From PALSA-693 sp963834725 (GTDB lineage: Bacteria > Actinomycetota > Acidimicrobiia > Acidimicrobiales > Palsa-688), in NCBI GenBank assembly GCA_963834725.1, contig CAWICN010000001.1:372001-436000 (forward strand): a stretch of 64,000 nt of DNA, read 5' to 3'. Under the pieces are notes generated by a model. It was given only the letters and a program-made list of their open reading frames with translations, was not told the origin of the DNA and did not search any database. The translations under genes were made by a program, and so were the position numbers. Of this stretch, positions 1-8,648 are shown piece after piece (the stretch's first letter is position 1; each line of letters starts with the position of its first letter).

Positions 1-172
1 CACCAGAACACTTCGTGAATCCTGAGCTGAGGCTCTGTCAGATCAGGTTGCAAAATCTCAGCGACGCCTTCCGAGCGGGATCCTTTTACAGACAGATCAA
101 GGGGCGTACATCGGCGCTGACCAGGGTAGATCGCAGTTGTGCGTTGTTGGTCGACCTGGAAAGGGGGTTCCC

Positions 173-547
173 ATGACTAATAATCCACCATCGGCGGCGG
201 ATCCTCTACAGCCGAACTCGACCCCGAGCCAGCCTGGCCCAACAGGGGGGCCTTCATCCCGTCCGACGGGGCGGACTCGCATATCGGGCACGTGGGTGGG
301 CGTCATAATCGCCACTTTGATCCTGGTGTTACTGCTGGTATTCATCCTTCAGAACACCAAATCGGTAAAGGTCTCGTACTTCACCGTCAACGGGACAATG
401 CCCCTCGGGGTGGCTCTGCTCCTCGCCACGATCGGTGGTGTGCTCCTCGCCGGGATCGTGGCCTCACTTCGGATATGGCAACTCCGTCACCGGCTGAACA
501 AGTCCGGGCAGACTGTCAGCCCGAGGCGTAGCACGCGGTCCGTATGA
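173..547 (+). CDS. LapA-like two-helix membrane protein (DUF1049)
   Basis: A 124-residue protein with a Pro/Ser/Thr-rich N-terminus (about 1-38), a first membrane helix (about 41-61, ending in ILQNT), a short extracytoplasmic loop containing KVSYF, and a second helix (about 77-98) followed by a basic tail. Helix, FxxQN, beta strand, helix is the pattern of the LapA/DUF1049 family, which are small inner-membrane proteins tied to envelope assembly in Gram-negatives and of unknown role in actinobacteria. The ATG at 173 is preferred over an in-frame start at 137 because AAGGGGG lies 7 nt upstream. It stands alone on its strand. The family call is fairly sure; the function is not. Confidence 0.8.
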   Translation: MTNNPPSAADPLQPNSTPSQPGPTGGPSSRPTGRTRISGTWVGVIIATLILVLLLVFILQNTKSVKVSYFTVNGTMPLGVALLLATIGGVLLAGIVASLRIWQLRHRLNKSGQTVSPRRSTRSV

Positions 548-1510
548 GCAGGTGCCCGTACCAACCGGCGGTGGCGTCTGGCCACGCCCCCATCAGCCGC
601 GGGCGGGCGTTTCGCAACACGACATCATGACCGGCGACCCCGAAATCCGGTCCCACCACGCCATACGCGCCTGACCGGACCGCCCCGACAGTAACTCAGC
701 AGTACGCCGATCCGTGTCCCATGTTCGCCCCCTCGAACCCGCCGGCTGGGGAGGGGGCGACCGGCGGGGCGGAGGGTAGCGGAGCACGAAAGGTCGGGGC
801 GGACGGCTGGCCAAGGTGTCGAGCAGGCTCGCGGTCAGGGGTGGTCCCTATGGGAGAGCCGGTCCGAAGTTCTCGGCGTAGTGGCCGCCAACATCGCCCT
901 CATCGTCCAGCCGGCGTGGTAGGCGCGTCTCGGTTAAGGATGCGCTGCTTGCGTATGAGAGACGCCGTTGTGCCTGCCCACCAGCACCGATCCGCTTCCG
1001 GTGGCAGCTGATCACTTGCGGCGCAACGTCCCACCCGCTGGCCCGCTGCCAGATCAGCAAAATCGCGCTCGACGAAGTGACATGTCGTTGTCGACGGCAC
1101 GATCTGACAACGGACTGAATTCAGGACGCCCGCGGCGTTCAACTTCCCGGCTCGGACTCTCCGAGCGAGCGTCTATCGCGTCGTTGGTTCACCCGACCGA
1201 GCCCCGAACAGTCCGTCTGCGTGGATCCGATCCACCGTTCCCCAACCATTGTGCCGTCTGAGATGGGCCTAGGAGGCAGAGCTTGACCACCGGGTCATGG
1301 TCGACCTGTTGTGAGTTGGCATCGGGATCGCGCTGTCGACGGGGACGGAGGCAGCCCGCACGAACAGGTGCAGCCGGCACCGGCTACGCCGAGGGGCGAC
1401 TACGCGGGCCGGCGGCACCGGCACCAGGCAGGGACAGCGACGCAGAGATTGTCGGAGATCCCACCCCGATAGAGTTCGCTCCTGGACACCAACCGTCGAT
1501 CGAGGGAGCC
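548..1510. other. Non-coding or unresolved stretch
   Basis: About 960 bases without a convincing gene. Short open frames exist on both strands, but their translations are arginine/proline-rich, have no recognisable domain and lack ribosome binding sites. I see no terminator or strong dyad. Confidence 0.5.
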
Positions 1511-2266
1511 ATGGTCAGCGCCGAGCATCGCAGCACCCCCGAAGACCGCACCTCGCACCTCACGGCCAGCTTCTCCGAAACGGCCCGCGCCCTGTTCTCA
1601 GCCGGCAGCGCCGCCGACACCTTGCAGGCGGTGGTGGACCTCGCCGCGGAAACCATCGACGGCTGTGACTTCGCCAGCATCTTCGTCCTTGCCGGCGACC
1701 AGGTCACCACCTCAGCCGGCACCGACCCGGTCGCAGCCGAGGTCGACGTGGCCCAGCACCAGGCCGGTGAAGGCCCCGGACTCGACGCCATCACCCGAGG
1801 CGGAACGGTCTACGTAGGGGACCTGACCGACGATCAGCGCTGGGTCCGCTTCGGAGCCGAGGCGGCGGCCGCAGGGGTACGCAGCGCGCTGGCGATCCGC
1901 CTGTCCGACGATGGCACTCGGGGCGCCGCCCTCTGCCTCTACGCCCGCTACCCCCGGGCGTTCGGGGCCCTCGACCGGGCCAAAGGGGTCATCCTTGCGG
2001 CGATCGCCGGCCTAGCCCTCCCTGAGGCCGAGGAGCACGACGACGAGGCCCGCCATACCCTCCAAGCCGCCCTGACCACCCAGACGATGATCGGCCAGGC
2101 CCAAGGGATCCTCATGGAGCGCGAACGCATTACTGCCGACCAGCCTTCGACATCCTGCGCCGGGCCTCACAACACCCCCCTCAATACCAAGATCTGCAAC
2201 GTCTCCCAAGCCCTTGTCGACACCGGTGAGAGCCCACAGACCGGCCCAGCGCCGCCCGCGCCGTAG
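1511..2266 (+). CDS. GAF-ANTAR regulator with locally scrambled ANTAR domain
   Basis: The 251-residue product starts at ATG 1511 behind GAGGGA. Residues about 20-165 form a GAF sensor domain, with the AGEGPGLDAI motif typical of actinobacterial GAF-ANTAR proteins. The C-terminus begins as an ANTAR RNA-binding domain (IGQAQGILMERERITADQ) and ends like one (LNTK.CNVSQALVDTGE), but the middle reads PSTSCAGPHNTP. Adding one base before 2144 and removing one base from the C run at 2175-2180 restores AFDILRRASQH, the expected ANTAR helix. ANTAR domains act by transcription antitermination. The gene is either slightly damaged or carries two consensus errors. An upstream in-frame extension to 1283 lacks homology. 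Confidence 0.75.
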   Translation: MVSAEHRSTPEDRTSHLTASFSETARALFSAGSAADTLQAVVDLAAETIDGCDFASIFVLAGDQVTTSAGTDPVAAEVDVAQHQAGEGPGLDAITRGGTVYVGDLTDDQRWVRFGAEAAAAGVRSALAIRLSDDGTRGAALCLYARYPRAFGALDRAKGVILAAIAGLALPEAEEHDDEARHTLQAALTTQTMIGQAQGILMERERITADQPSTSCAGPHNTPLNTKICNVSQALVDTGESPQTGPAPPAP

Positions 2267-2409
2267 AGGCCGGTCTGGCCCACCCGCCCCGCAAAAGCGA
2301 GTCGTGGACGTCGCACACCCTGCTCAGCACGCCCGCTGCGCTCGAGATGCCCGCCCGGCGACAAAACGGGTTGCGGGCCCGGTTCGCTTCCTCGGGCGGG
2401 CGGCGATGC

Positions 2410-2556
2410 TCAGCCGGTGGTGGTCATGGCTGCCTCGACAGCCTGGGCCACGCTGCCGACGAGGGTGATCTGGACCTTGCGAGGTTTGACCTGCGCGGCT
2501 ACGGGGACGGTAATGGGGATGGTGAGCACACCATCGTGGTAGACGGCGCCGATGTG
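2410..2556 (-). pseudogene. Hsp20 (alpha-crystallin) C-terminal remnant
   Basis: On the minus strand this segment translates to a GVLTIPITVPVAAQVKPRKV-type sequence. That is the end of an alpha-crystallin domain, with a degenerate IxI/V-type tail and the KPRKVxI signature. The N-terminal domain and most of the alpha-crystallin fold are missing; homology stops near 2556, where a GAF fragment on the other strand begins. It is a rearrangement remnant of a small heat-shock chaperone gene. Confidence 0.6.
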
Positions 2557-2568
2557 GCGCCACGGTCC

Positions 2569-2865
2569 AGGCTCTCGCCCTACACGCTGGGCGAGGGTCC
2601 CTGCGTGGACGCCTGCCCAACTCGCTTCCGCCAAGCCCCTGTGGACGCCTACCGTCACGTCGCGTCCGCCAAGCCCCGGTGGGACGCCTACCGTCCGGGC
2701 CAGGAGCTCAAGGTTGATCCGGCCCTGACCGCGCCGATCCCTGGGAGCGCATCACCGAGCGTGGTTGTTGCCGCCACTGGGCGGTTGGCCACCGGCGGGG
2801 AGTCTCTCCTGGCCCCCGACACCTATCAGCCGCTCGCCTCTCGCCGCCAGGGTCGGCGGCCCTGA
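2569..2865 (+). pseudogene. GAF-domain fragment
   Basis: The translation contains LGEGPCVDA, the hallmark of GAF domains in actinobacterial GAF-ANTAR regulators, followed by poorly conserved sequence. The start of the GAF domain is absent because the sequence abuts the Hsp20 remnant, and there is no ANTAR domain before the stop at 2865. An internal imperfect duplication (2623-2696) further disrupts it. It is probably a second, decayed relative of the gene at 1511. Confidence 0.45.
2623..2696 (+). repeat. Imperfect 38-bp tandem duplication
   Basis: Two adjacent copies start at 2623 and 2661. Both contain TCCGCCAAGCCCC followed by GGACGCCTACCGTC, and the second has one extra G. It lies inside the GAF fragment and looks like replication slippage. 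Confidence 0.7.
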
Positions 2866-2979
2866 GATCGGCATGTTCACAAGACCCTCGGCGGCGAGCC
2901 CGTGCAGCCATAGACGGACCGGCGTCCCATCAAGCAGGTGGGGGGCCAGGATCGAGGTATCCCCGCCGGCCCGGACCAC
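2752..2979 (-). pseudogene. Possible coding remnant of unknown family
   Basis: The minus-strand translation includes LLDGTPVRLWLHGLAAEGLV followed by NMPISGPPTL, which reads like real amphipathic protein and vaguely like a winged-helix regulator end. An in-phase continuation upstream (2980-3074, EVLAYAEDTALLEAIAPAG) sits in another frame, which would need one indel. I do not recognise the family and this could be chance. Confidence 0.25.
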
Positions 2980-3264
2980 CCGGCCGGCGCGATGGCCTCT
3001 AGCAGCGCCGTGTCCTCAGCGTAAGCGAGGACTTCGGCGTCCGTTCGCTGCCGGGTCAGCCGCCGACCGAGCACGCCTCAGCCTACGAACAGACGTTCTA
3101 TTAAGGCAAATGGGTGATCCATAGCTAAGCCCACGTTTGAGGCGAGGCAGCTTGTCGAGCAGTCCTAACCGGAGGGCGTCCAATCCAGTCGGGGCGGAGC
3201 GGTAGGGGACGGGACTCGACCGGAGGAGTCGACCGGGAGCGGTCAGCCAGCCAGCGGCCGGAAA

Positions 3265-3294
3265 GAAAAAAGCCCCGACCTGAGAATCAGGGTC
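3265..3294 (-). terminator. Candidate rho-independent terminator (minus strand)
   Basis: On the minus strand a hairpin built from GACCCTGA and TCAGGTC around a TTC loop is followed by GGGGC and six T. A T tract after a stem is rare in this GC-rich window. No intact minus-strand gene lies upstream, so it may belong to a lost gene. Confidence 0.5.
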
Positions 3295-3364
3295 AAGGAC
3301 CTACACAACATTCCGTTCTTGGGCATATGCCGGGTGGCGTGCTGATCAGGCTGGTGGTGGCTGA

Positions 3365-3604
3365 TTTTGGGCCGGTATCCGGTCCCGCATCCCCGCCGGA
3401 GCTATGGTCCACGCCCCCCGCCACAGCTTCGCCACCGACGCTCTCCAGGCCGGCGCCGACATCGTCGAGCTCCAAGCGCTGCTCGGCCACGCCTCCCTCG
3501 ACACGACTCGGCGTTATCTCGACGCCAGCGCCGAGGGCCTCAGAGACGTCGTCAAGGGCCATCCCAGCCAGATCGCTCTTCGAGAACACTTACGCGAACC
3601 ATGA
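3365..3604 (+). pseudogene. Tyrosine recombinase (phage integrase family), C-terminal remnant
   Basis: The frame carries PRHSFATDALQAGADI followed by LLGHASLDTTRRYLDA. These hold three catalytic positions of the tyrosine recombinase box: Arg in RHSFAT, His in GHAS, and the nucleophilic Tyr in RRYLDA. The N-terminal DNA-binding domain and the first catalytic Arg are missing; an in-frame stop lies at 3362-3364 and the first ATG in the segment is 3404. A whole enzyme would be about 300 residues, so this is a non-functional tail of an integrase or XerC/D-like recombinase. Confidence 0.8.
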
Positions 3605-3749
3605 CGACGACCTTCCTCCCCATGTTTGACGCCGTCGGGGGCCAGCTGCTTCCCTCACGATTACTAGCCGTACTTCAGCACAATTGATAGATAAATAAAG
3701 GTTGTCCGCACCGAAGTAGACGTTATTTGTTCCCGTCTAGCTCTGTCCC

Positions 3750-4507
3750 ATGCCGAAGTGGACGACGGCCGTCACCATTTCGACCCAGCATGATGGGACC
3801 GTGCAATCGGGCCAGGATGACCGAGCGGTGGAAGCGACGTTTGCCTTTGTCGATTTGGCCGGCTTCACCGCCCTGACCGAGGCCCACGGCGATGCCGAGG
3901 CGGTCAGCGTCATCCGAGCGTTCCGGGACCGGGTCCTCGCCATCCTCCAACCGGGGGACCGGCTGGTCAAGACCATCGGTGACGCCGTGATGCTGGCCTT
4001 CCCCACCCCCCGCCGCGCCATCGATGCGCTGCGTGTCCTGCTCAGGAGCGAGCTCGTCCACCAAGAGGCTGTGCTCTTGCCCAGAGGGGGTGCTCACCAT
4101 GGGGCGGCGGTCGCCGTGGACGGGGACTTTACGGAGCCGGCGTGAACCTCGCCGCCCGGGTCGCCGGCCAAGCCCGCGGCGGCGAGCTGCTGGTCACCGA
4201 CGAGGCGGCTATGGCGGCCCGAGACGCCGGCGCCATGGTCAGCCACGTCGGCGCCATCGAGCTGCGCAACATTCCCGTCCCCGTCGACATCTACCGCGTC
4301 CAGATCAGCGACACCACCGCCGAGACAGCGGTCGATCCGGTGTGCCAGATGCGGGTGCCCGTCGGCGGCCCCTCTGCGGTCACCCTGGAGGGGGGGGCCA
4401 GACCGTCCACTTTTGTGGCCTGCCCCTGCGTGGCCCGCTTCGCCGCCCACCGGGACCGCTATCCAGCCGGGCGGAAACCGGCATCCGAAGAGTCAGACAG
4501 CCGGTAA
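3750..4507 (+). pseudogene. Class III nucleotide cyclase fused to a YHS domain, frameshifted
   Basis: The first segment (3750-4130) gives VDLAGFTALTEAHGD and VKTIGDAVMLAF, the metal-binding and core motifs of a class III adenylate/guanylate cyclase. One T is missing after 4128-4130; adding it continues the frame as DFYGAGVNLAARV, the usual cyclase sequence. The C-terminus has DPVCQM, the start of a YHS domain (a small metal-associated fold). Its second half reads QTVHFCGLPCVARF only if one G is added to the run at 4391-4397 and one C removed near 4411-4414. Three indels in homopolymers mean either a decayed gene or a poor local consensus. A cyclase-YHS fusion is itself uncommon. Confidence 0.75.
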
Positions 4508-4663
4508 GCGGTCGTGCGCGAAGCCGTCCCGGGGGCACGAGTCCTGCCCACGACGGAAGCGATCTCGGCCGCTCGTCGTCCATTCACCAGCTCCAGACCC
4601 CGGCTAAGGCCGCTTCAGGCCTAGCCCCGACTCGCCTGACCGAGATCTGAGGTCCGCCGCCCG

Positions 4664-6189
4664 ATGTGCCGGACCCTCAACGTGGCCCTGCCCAGCCTGG
4701 CCCGCGACATGCACGCCTCCACCAGCCAGCTGCAGTGGATCGTGGACGCCTACACCCTGGTCTTCGCCGGGCTACTCCTCACCGCCGGATCACTGGGCGA
4801 CCGCTACGGGCGCAAAGGAGCCCTGGCCGCCGGCCTGGGCATATTGCTGCCGGCAGCGTGGCCGCCGCCCTGGCCGCCGGCCTGGGCATATTGCTGCCGG
4901 CAGCGTGGCCGCCGCCCTGGCCCACACTGCCGACCAGCTCGTCGCCGCCCGCGGCCTCATGGGCATCGGCGGCGCCTTCATCATGCCCACCACCCTGTCC
5001 ATCCTCACCAACGTGTTCGTCGAACCCGGCGAGCGGGCCAAGGCCATCGCCATCTGGACCGGCGTCGCCGGCCTGGGCGTCGCCATCGGGCCCTGGCCGG
5101 GGGTTTTCTGCTGTCGCACTTTTCCTGGAGCGCCGTGTTCGCGGTCAACATCCCCCTCGGCCTGGCCGTCCTGGTCTTCGTCAGGCGGCTCGTTCCCACC
5201 TCCCGCAACACCGCCGGCGGGCCGCTCGACCTGCCCGGCCTCGGCCTGTCCATCGCCGCCCTGTCCAGCCTCGTGTACGGCATCGTCGAAGCCCCCACCC
5301 GCGCCTGGACGTCCGCGATCATTCTCGGCGCGTGGGGCCTTTCCGCGGCCAGCGGGGCGACCTTCATCGCCCGGGAACTGCGCACCGCCCATCCCATGCT
5401 GGACCTGACCGTGTTCAAGAACCGGCGCTTCAGCGCCGCCAGCGGCTCCATCGCCCTGGTGTTCTTCGCCCTGTTCGGCTCCATCTTCGTCCTCACCGCC
5501 TACCTGCAAGCCGTCCTCGGCTATACCGCCCTCCAGGCCGGGGTGCGCACCCTGCCCTTCGCCGGGGCCTGATGATCGTTTCCCCCCTGTCACCCCTGCT
5601 GGTCCGGCGCCTGGGCACCAAGGCGGTGGTCGCCGCCGGGCTGGTGGTCATGGCCGCCGGCATGTTCATCGCCGCTAGCAGCACCATCCACAGCGGCTAC
5701 ACCCCCATTTTCGTCTCGATGGTGGTCATGGCCACCGGCATGGGCCTGGCCATGGCCCCCGCCACCGAGTCCATCATGGGCTCGCTACCCAAAGAGAAGG
5801 CCGGCGTCGGCTCGGCCATCAATGACACCACCCGCGAGGTCGGCGGGGCCCTCGGCGTGGCCATCCTGGGCAGCATCTTCTCCAGCAGCTACTCGTCCGG
5901 CATTCATCATCACCTGACCGGCACCGGCCTGCCGGCCAACCTCGTTCACGCCATGGGCCAGTCCATCACCGCCGGGACCGCCATCGCCCAGCAGCTGGGG
6001 GAGTCACTGGCCAGCACCTGCACAGCACGGTCAGTCAAGCGTTCATCCACGGCATGGACACCACCCTCCTCCGCCGGCGGTGTGGCCCTGGTCGGGGCGG
6101 CCGTGGCAGCCATCCTCCTCCCCTCGTCGGCCAGCAGCAGCGAGCCGGCAACGCTCGAGGTGTTTGCAGAGCCTGCCCTCGCCGCCTGA
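4664..6189 (+). pseudogene. DHA2-type MFS multidrug exporter, multiply frameshifted
   Basis: Pieces in three frames assemble into an EmrB/QacA-like 14-helix transporter. They are LNVALPS...STSQLQWIVDAYTLVF with GDRYGRK (4664-4850), TADQLVAARGLMGIGGAF (4915-5090), GGFLLSHFSWSAVFAVNIPLG (5095-5565), and LMIVSPLSPLLVRRLGTKAV to the end. Breaks are a missing T within ATATTGCTG, a 47-bp duplication, a missing C near 5093, a missing G near 5567, and a compensating pair near 6015 and 6077. The first membrane helix is also replaced by a short unrelated start (MCRT). It cannot encode a functional proton-driven exporter as written. Confidence 0.85.
4820..4922 (+). repeat. 47-bp exact tandem duplication inside the MFS gene
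   Basis: Copy one spans 4820-4866 and copy two 4867-4913, followed by a third occurrence of the 9-bp edge GCCCTGGCC at 4914-4922. This is the signature of slippage between short direct repeats. Both copies contain ATATTGCTG, where an intact MFS frame would need one more T, so the unit was probably 48 bp (in-frame) before base loss. Confidence 0.9.
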
Positions 6190-6848
6190 CAGTTTGTCCA
6201 ATCGGACCTGCTCGCCCGGCCGCTCGATACGAGCAGCGGCCGGGCGTGCGCCGTTCTACGGGCCGGTCCCAGGGCCACCAGCCAACGCCACATTGAGCTA
6301 AATCGCCTCGCCGAGCCGAACCGCAGACCTCGCTGATTGTCACGCTCTCACTAGCTGCCCCCATGCAGCATCAAATGGCTCCGGCTTGCGTCCCTACGTG
6401 ACGGTGGGTCACCCGCGAGTTACGGTGCTCAGCTGCCCCGAGAACCCGGAGCAGATGAGTTCCGCGTGTGCAGCACACCAGCTCGCCGACGCAACCGGGC
6501 TCTCCCCGACCACGAGCGTGCGGCGACTGACGGGGGATCGCCCAGGGGACCCTGCACGCCTGGCTTCGCCATACGGCTCTGGCCGATACGGCTCTACCGC
6601 GTACCGCGTAGGGTGCCGGGAGAGTACGGCTGGCCGTCAGGCCGTCGAATTACCTGGCGTGGAGTCTCCGCCATCCGGCTCGAGCTAGTTCGTGCGGGGA
6701 GACGGTCACCGACTTCCGGCGGTCACTGACATTCCTCACCTCTGGTTAGGCGATACGTTCCAGCGGTTTTCGGGGACAGTTTTCCTTGCGAGACGTCCCT
6801 CGGGCATTTGTGCGAACCGATGCCTCAGTACGGGCAACAATTCCGGTA
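6190..6848. other. Intergenic stretch without recognisable genes
   Basis: About 660 bases between the decayed exporter and the sigma factor gene. Only short arginine-rich frames are present. A 10-bp sequence, ATACGGCTCT, occurs twice near 6570-6595. The promoter of the 6849 operon should lie in the last 200 bases, but I cannot place it. Confidence 0.4.
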
Positions 6849-7406
6849 ATGGGGAACAAGACGGACTCTGCCGTCATCGCCGCCTCGATCCACGACCCGG
6901 AGCGCTTCGGGGTCGTCTTCGACCGATATGCAACGGTGGTGTTCCGCTATCTGGTGCGCCGTGTGGGGGTCGACGAGGCCGATCCGCTCCTAGGCGAGGT
7001 CTTCCGGGTGGCCTTTGAGCGACGCTCCAGCTACGACTTCGATCGGGCTGACGCCAGGCCGTGGCTGTATGGGATCGCAACCAACCTTCTGGCCCATCAT
7101 CGACGTGGGGAAGCCCGACGGGTGCGAGCGATGGGACGCCTCCTCGGTGGTCAGCTACCGCCCGACGACCCGAGCGAGGCCATGGTGTCAGCCATCGACG
7201 CGGAGACTCTGTGGCCTCAAGTCGCCCACGCTATCACCCTGCTCCCCGACGTCGAACGTGACGCTCTAATGCTCTATGTCTGGGAGGAGCTCAGCTACGA
7301 CCAGATCGCCATCGCCGTGGGAGTCCCAGTCGGCACCGTGCGGTCCCGGCTGAACCGGGCGAGGATACGTTTGCGCGAACTCGACGAGCGCTGCGGGAGA
7401 CAGTGA
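6849..7406 (+). CDS. ECF-family RNA polymerase sigma factor
   Basis: A 185-residue protein with sigma region 2 (about 15-80: DRYATVVFRYLVRR, then ADARPWLYGIATNLL) and region 4 (about 120-178: LLPDVERDALMLYVWEELSYDQIA, VGTVRSRLNRAR). It would direct RNA polymerase to a small regulon. The ATG at 6849 is chosen because homology starts soon after; an in-frame TTG at 6786 would add 21 residues. The stop codon overlaps the next start (TGATG), so translation is coupled. In related operons the next gene is an anti-sigma factor; here only its first about 40 residues seem to survive. Confidence 0.85.
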   Translation: MGNKTDSAVIAASIHDPERFGVVFDRYATVVFRYLVRRVGVDEADPLLGEVFRVAFERRSSYDFDRADARPWLYGIATNLLAHHRRGEARRVRAMGRLLGGQLPPDDPSEAMVSAIDAETLWPQVAHAITLLPDVERDALMLYVWEELSYDQIAIAVGVPVGTVRSRLNRARIRLRELDERCGRQ

Positions 7407-8017
7407 TGAGTGACGACATCGAGCGGATGCGCCGACTCCGCCCTGACGAAGTTCAGCCAGACGACCCGGCCGACCCCGCCCTCTTCATTCGACACAAGGA
7501 GCAGCTCATGGCCACCATCACTAGCAGTCTCCCCGACCCCGCGACGTATCGACGGATGCCCGACATCTACCCGCGGCTGGCCTACAACGACGAACGAGCG
7601 GCCGTGGAGTACCTACAGCGGGTCTTTTCTCTACCCGAGATCCGCGAGGCGCGCACCGACTTCGGGGACCACATGCTGGCCTGGCTGCGCACCGGGAACG
7701 GTGTGGTCATGATAGGCCGGGCCAATGAGGACGTTCACCAGATCAGCAGCCCCCAGACGATAGGCCACACGACTGTCCAGATGATGGTCTACGTACACGA
7801 CATCGACTCGCATTACGCCCATGCCACGGCCGAGGGAGCGAACATCACCATGCCCCTCCAGGACGCCTTCTACGGCGAGCGCCGATACGAGGCGACTGAC
7901 CCGGAAGGACACCGCTGGCACTTCGCCGAGAGATTCGCGGATATCCAAGCACGCGGCGGTCTCGTGGCCGACAATCCCGCCGGCGGCCTGCCACACGAAG
8001 GCTCCGACCCGGCATGA
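7406..8017 (+). CDS. Anti-sigma-like N-terminal stub fused to a VOC (glyoxalase-like) domain
   Basis: The 203-residue product begins with MSDDIERMRRLRPDEV and a proline-rich linker, which resembles the cytoplasmic start of sigma-associated membrane proteins (CU044_5270 type). From about residue 45 it is a vicinal-oxygen-chelate domain (YPRLAYNDERAAVEYLQRVF, then ATDPEGHRWHFAERF) like PhnB/bleomycin-resistance glyoxalases. No membrane helix is present. The start overlaps the sigma stop by one base and the gene's end overlaps the cupin start by four. The fusion suggests the original anti-sigma gene lost its membrane and sensor parts. Catalytic substrate is unknown. An internal ATG at 7508 could make the VOC domain alone. 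Confidence 0.75.
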   Translation: MSDDIERMRRLRPDEVQPDDPADPALFIRHKEQLMATITSSLPDPATYRRMPDIYPRLAYNDERAAVEYLQRVFSLPEIREARTDFGDHMLAWLRTGNGVVMIGRANEDVHQISSPQTIGHTTVQMMVYVHDIDSHYAHATAEGANITMPLQDAFYGERRYEATDPEGHRWHFAERFADIQARGGLVADNPAGGLPHEGSDPA

Positions 8018-8427
8018 CCACCGACCCACAGGCGCCGGCAGTCCCCTTCGACGGCAACGTGATGCACCTATCGCGCGACTGGTCGATGACCATCGCATCT
8101 ACCCCACCGGGCCCGCCACAGCGAATCGACGGATACACCCTGGGAGCGATCCAGAACATTGACGGGCCCGGACCCCATGGAGGCGAAGTCCACCCAGACG
8201 GCGACGAGTTCCTCTACGTCGTGAGCGGAGCTATGGAGTTGATCCTCGACGACGGCGACAAGGGGGCACCCGGCGTCGAGGCAAAGGTCCTGCTGCGCTC
8301 GGGCGACGCCTACATCGTGCCACGCGGTGTGTGGCATCGACTCGACCCGGTCGAGCCCAGCTACATCATCCATCTCACACCCGGCCCGAACGGCGACCAT
8401 CGACCCCGCAGCCTGCTAGAAAACTGA
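8014..8427 (+). CDS. Cupin-domain protein
   Basis: The 137-residue product is a single cupin barrel. Motif 1 is seen as GGEVHPDGDEFLYVVSGAME and motif 2 as GDAYIVPRGVWHRL, with His and Glu in metal-ligand positions. The four-base ATGA overlap with the VOC fusion gene makes it the third cistron of the sigma operon. Small cupins bind metals and act on many substrates, so no reaction can be assigned. Pairing of a VOC protein and a cupin under one sigma factor suggests a stress or small-molecule modification function (inference). Confidence 0.8.
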   Translation: MTTDPQAPAVPFDGNVMHLSRDWSMTIASTPPGPPQRIDGYTLGAIQNIDGPGPHGGEVHPDGDEFLYVVSGAMELILDDGDKGAPGVEAKVLLRSGDAYIVPRGVWHRLDPVEPSYIIHLTPGPNGDHRPRSLLEN

Positions 8428-8648
8428 TCGACCCGGCCCGTCGGCCAGAGCCCCCCCGGATGTCAAGTCGGTTTTGAGGGTCCTGCAGACGCCACCGACT
8501 CCGGAACGGAGAGGCGTGGCCAGTTCATATCATCACGCCGTATAACGCCGGTTTGTGGCTGTCGCGGGCGGGATTACTGCCTCGGAACGGGCAGGGGCGG
8601 GCGATCGGCGGGTCGCTGTCCCGATGGTTGGTGTCCCTGAGGCGGGTC

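Noticed and set aside
1511..8427. Integrated prophage or genomic island bounded by the recombinase remnant
   Set aside because: Only a fragment of the recombinase is present and I found no attachment repeats, phage structural genes or tRNA boundary.
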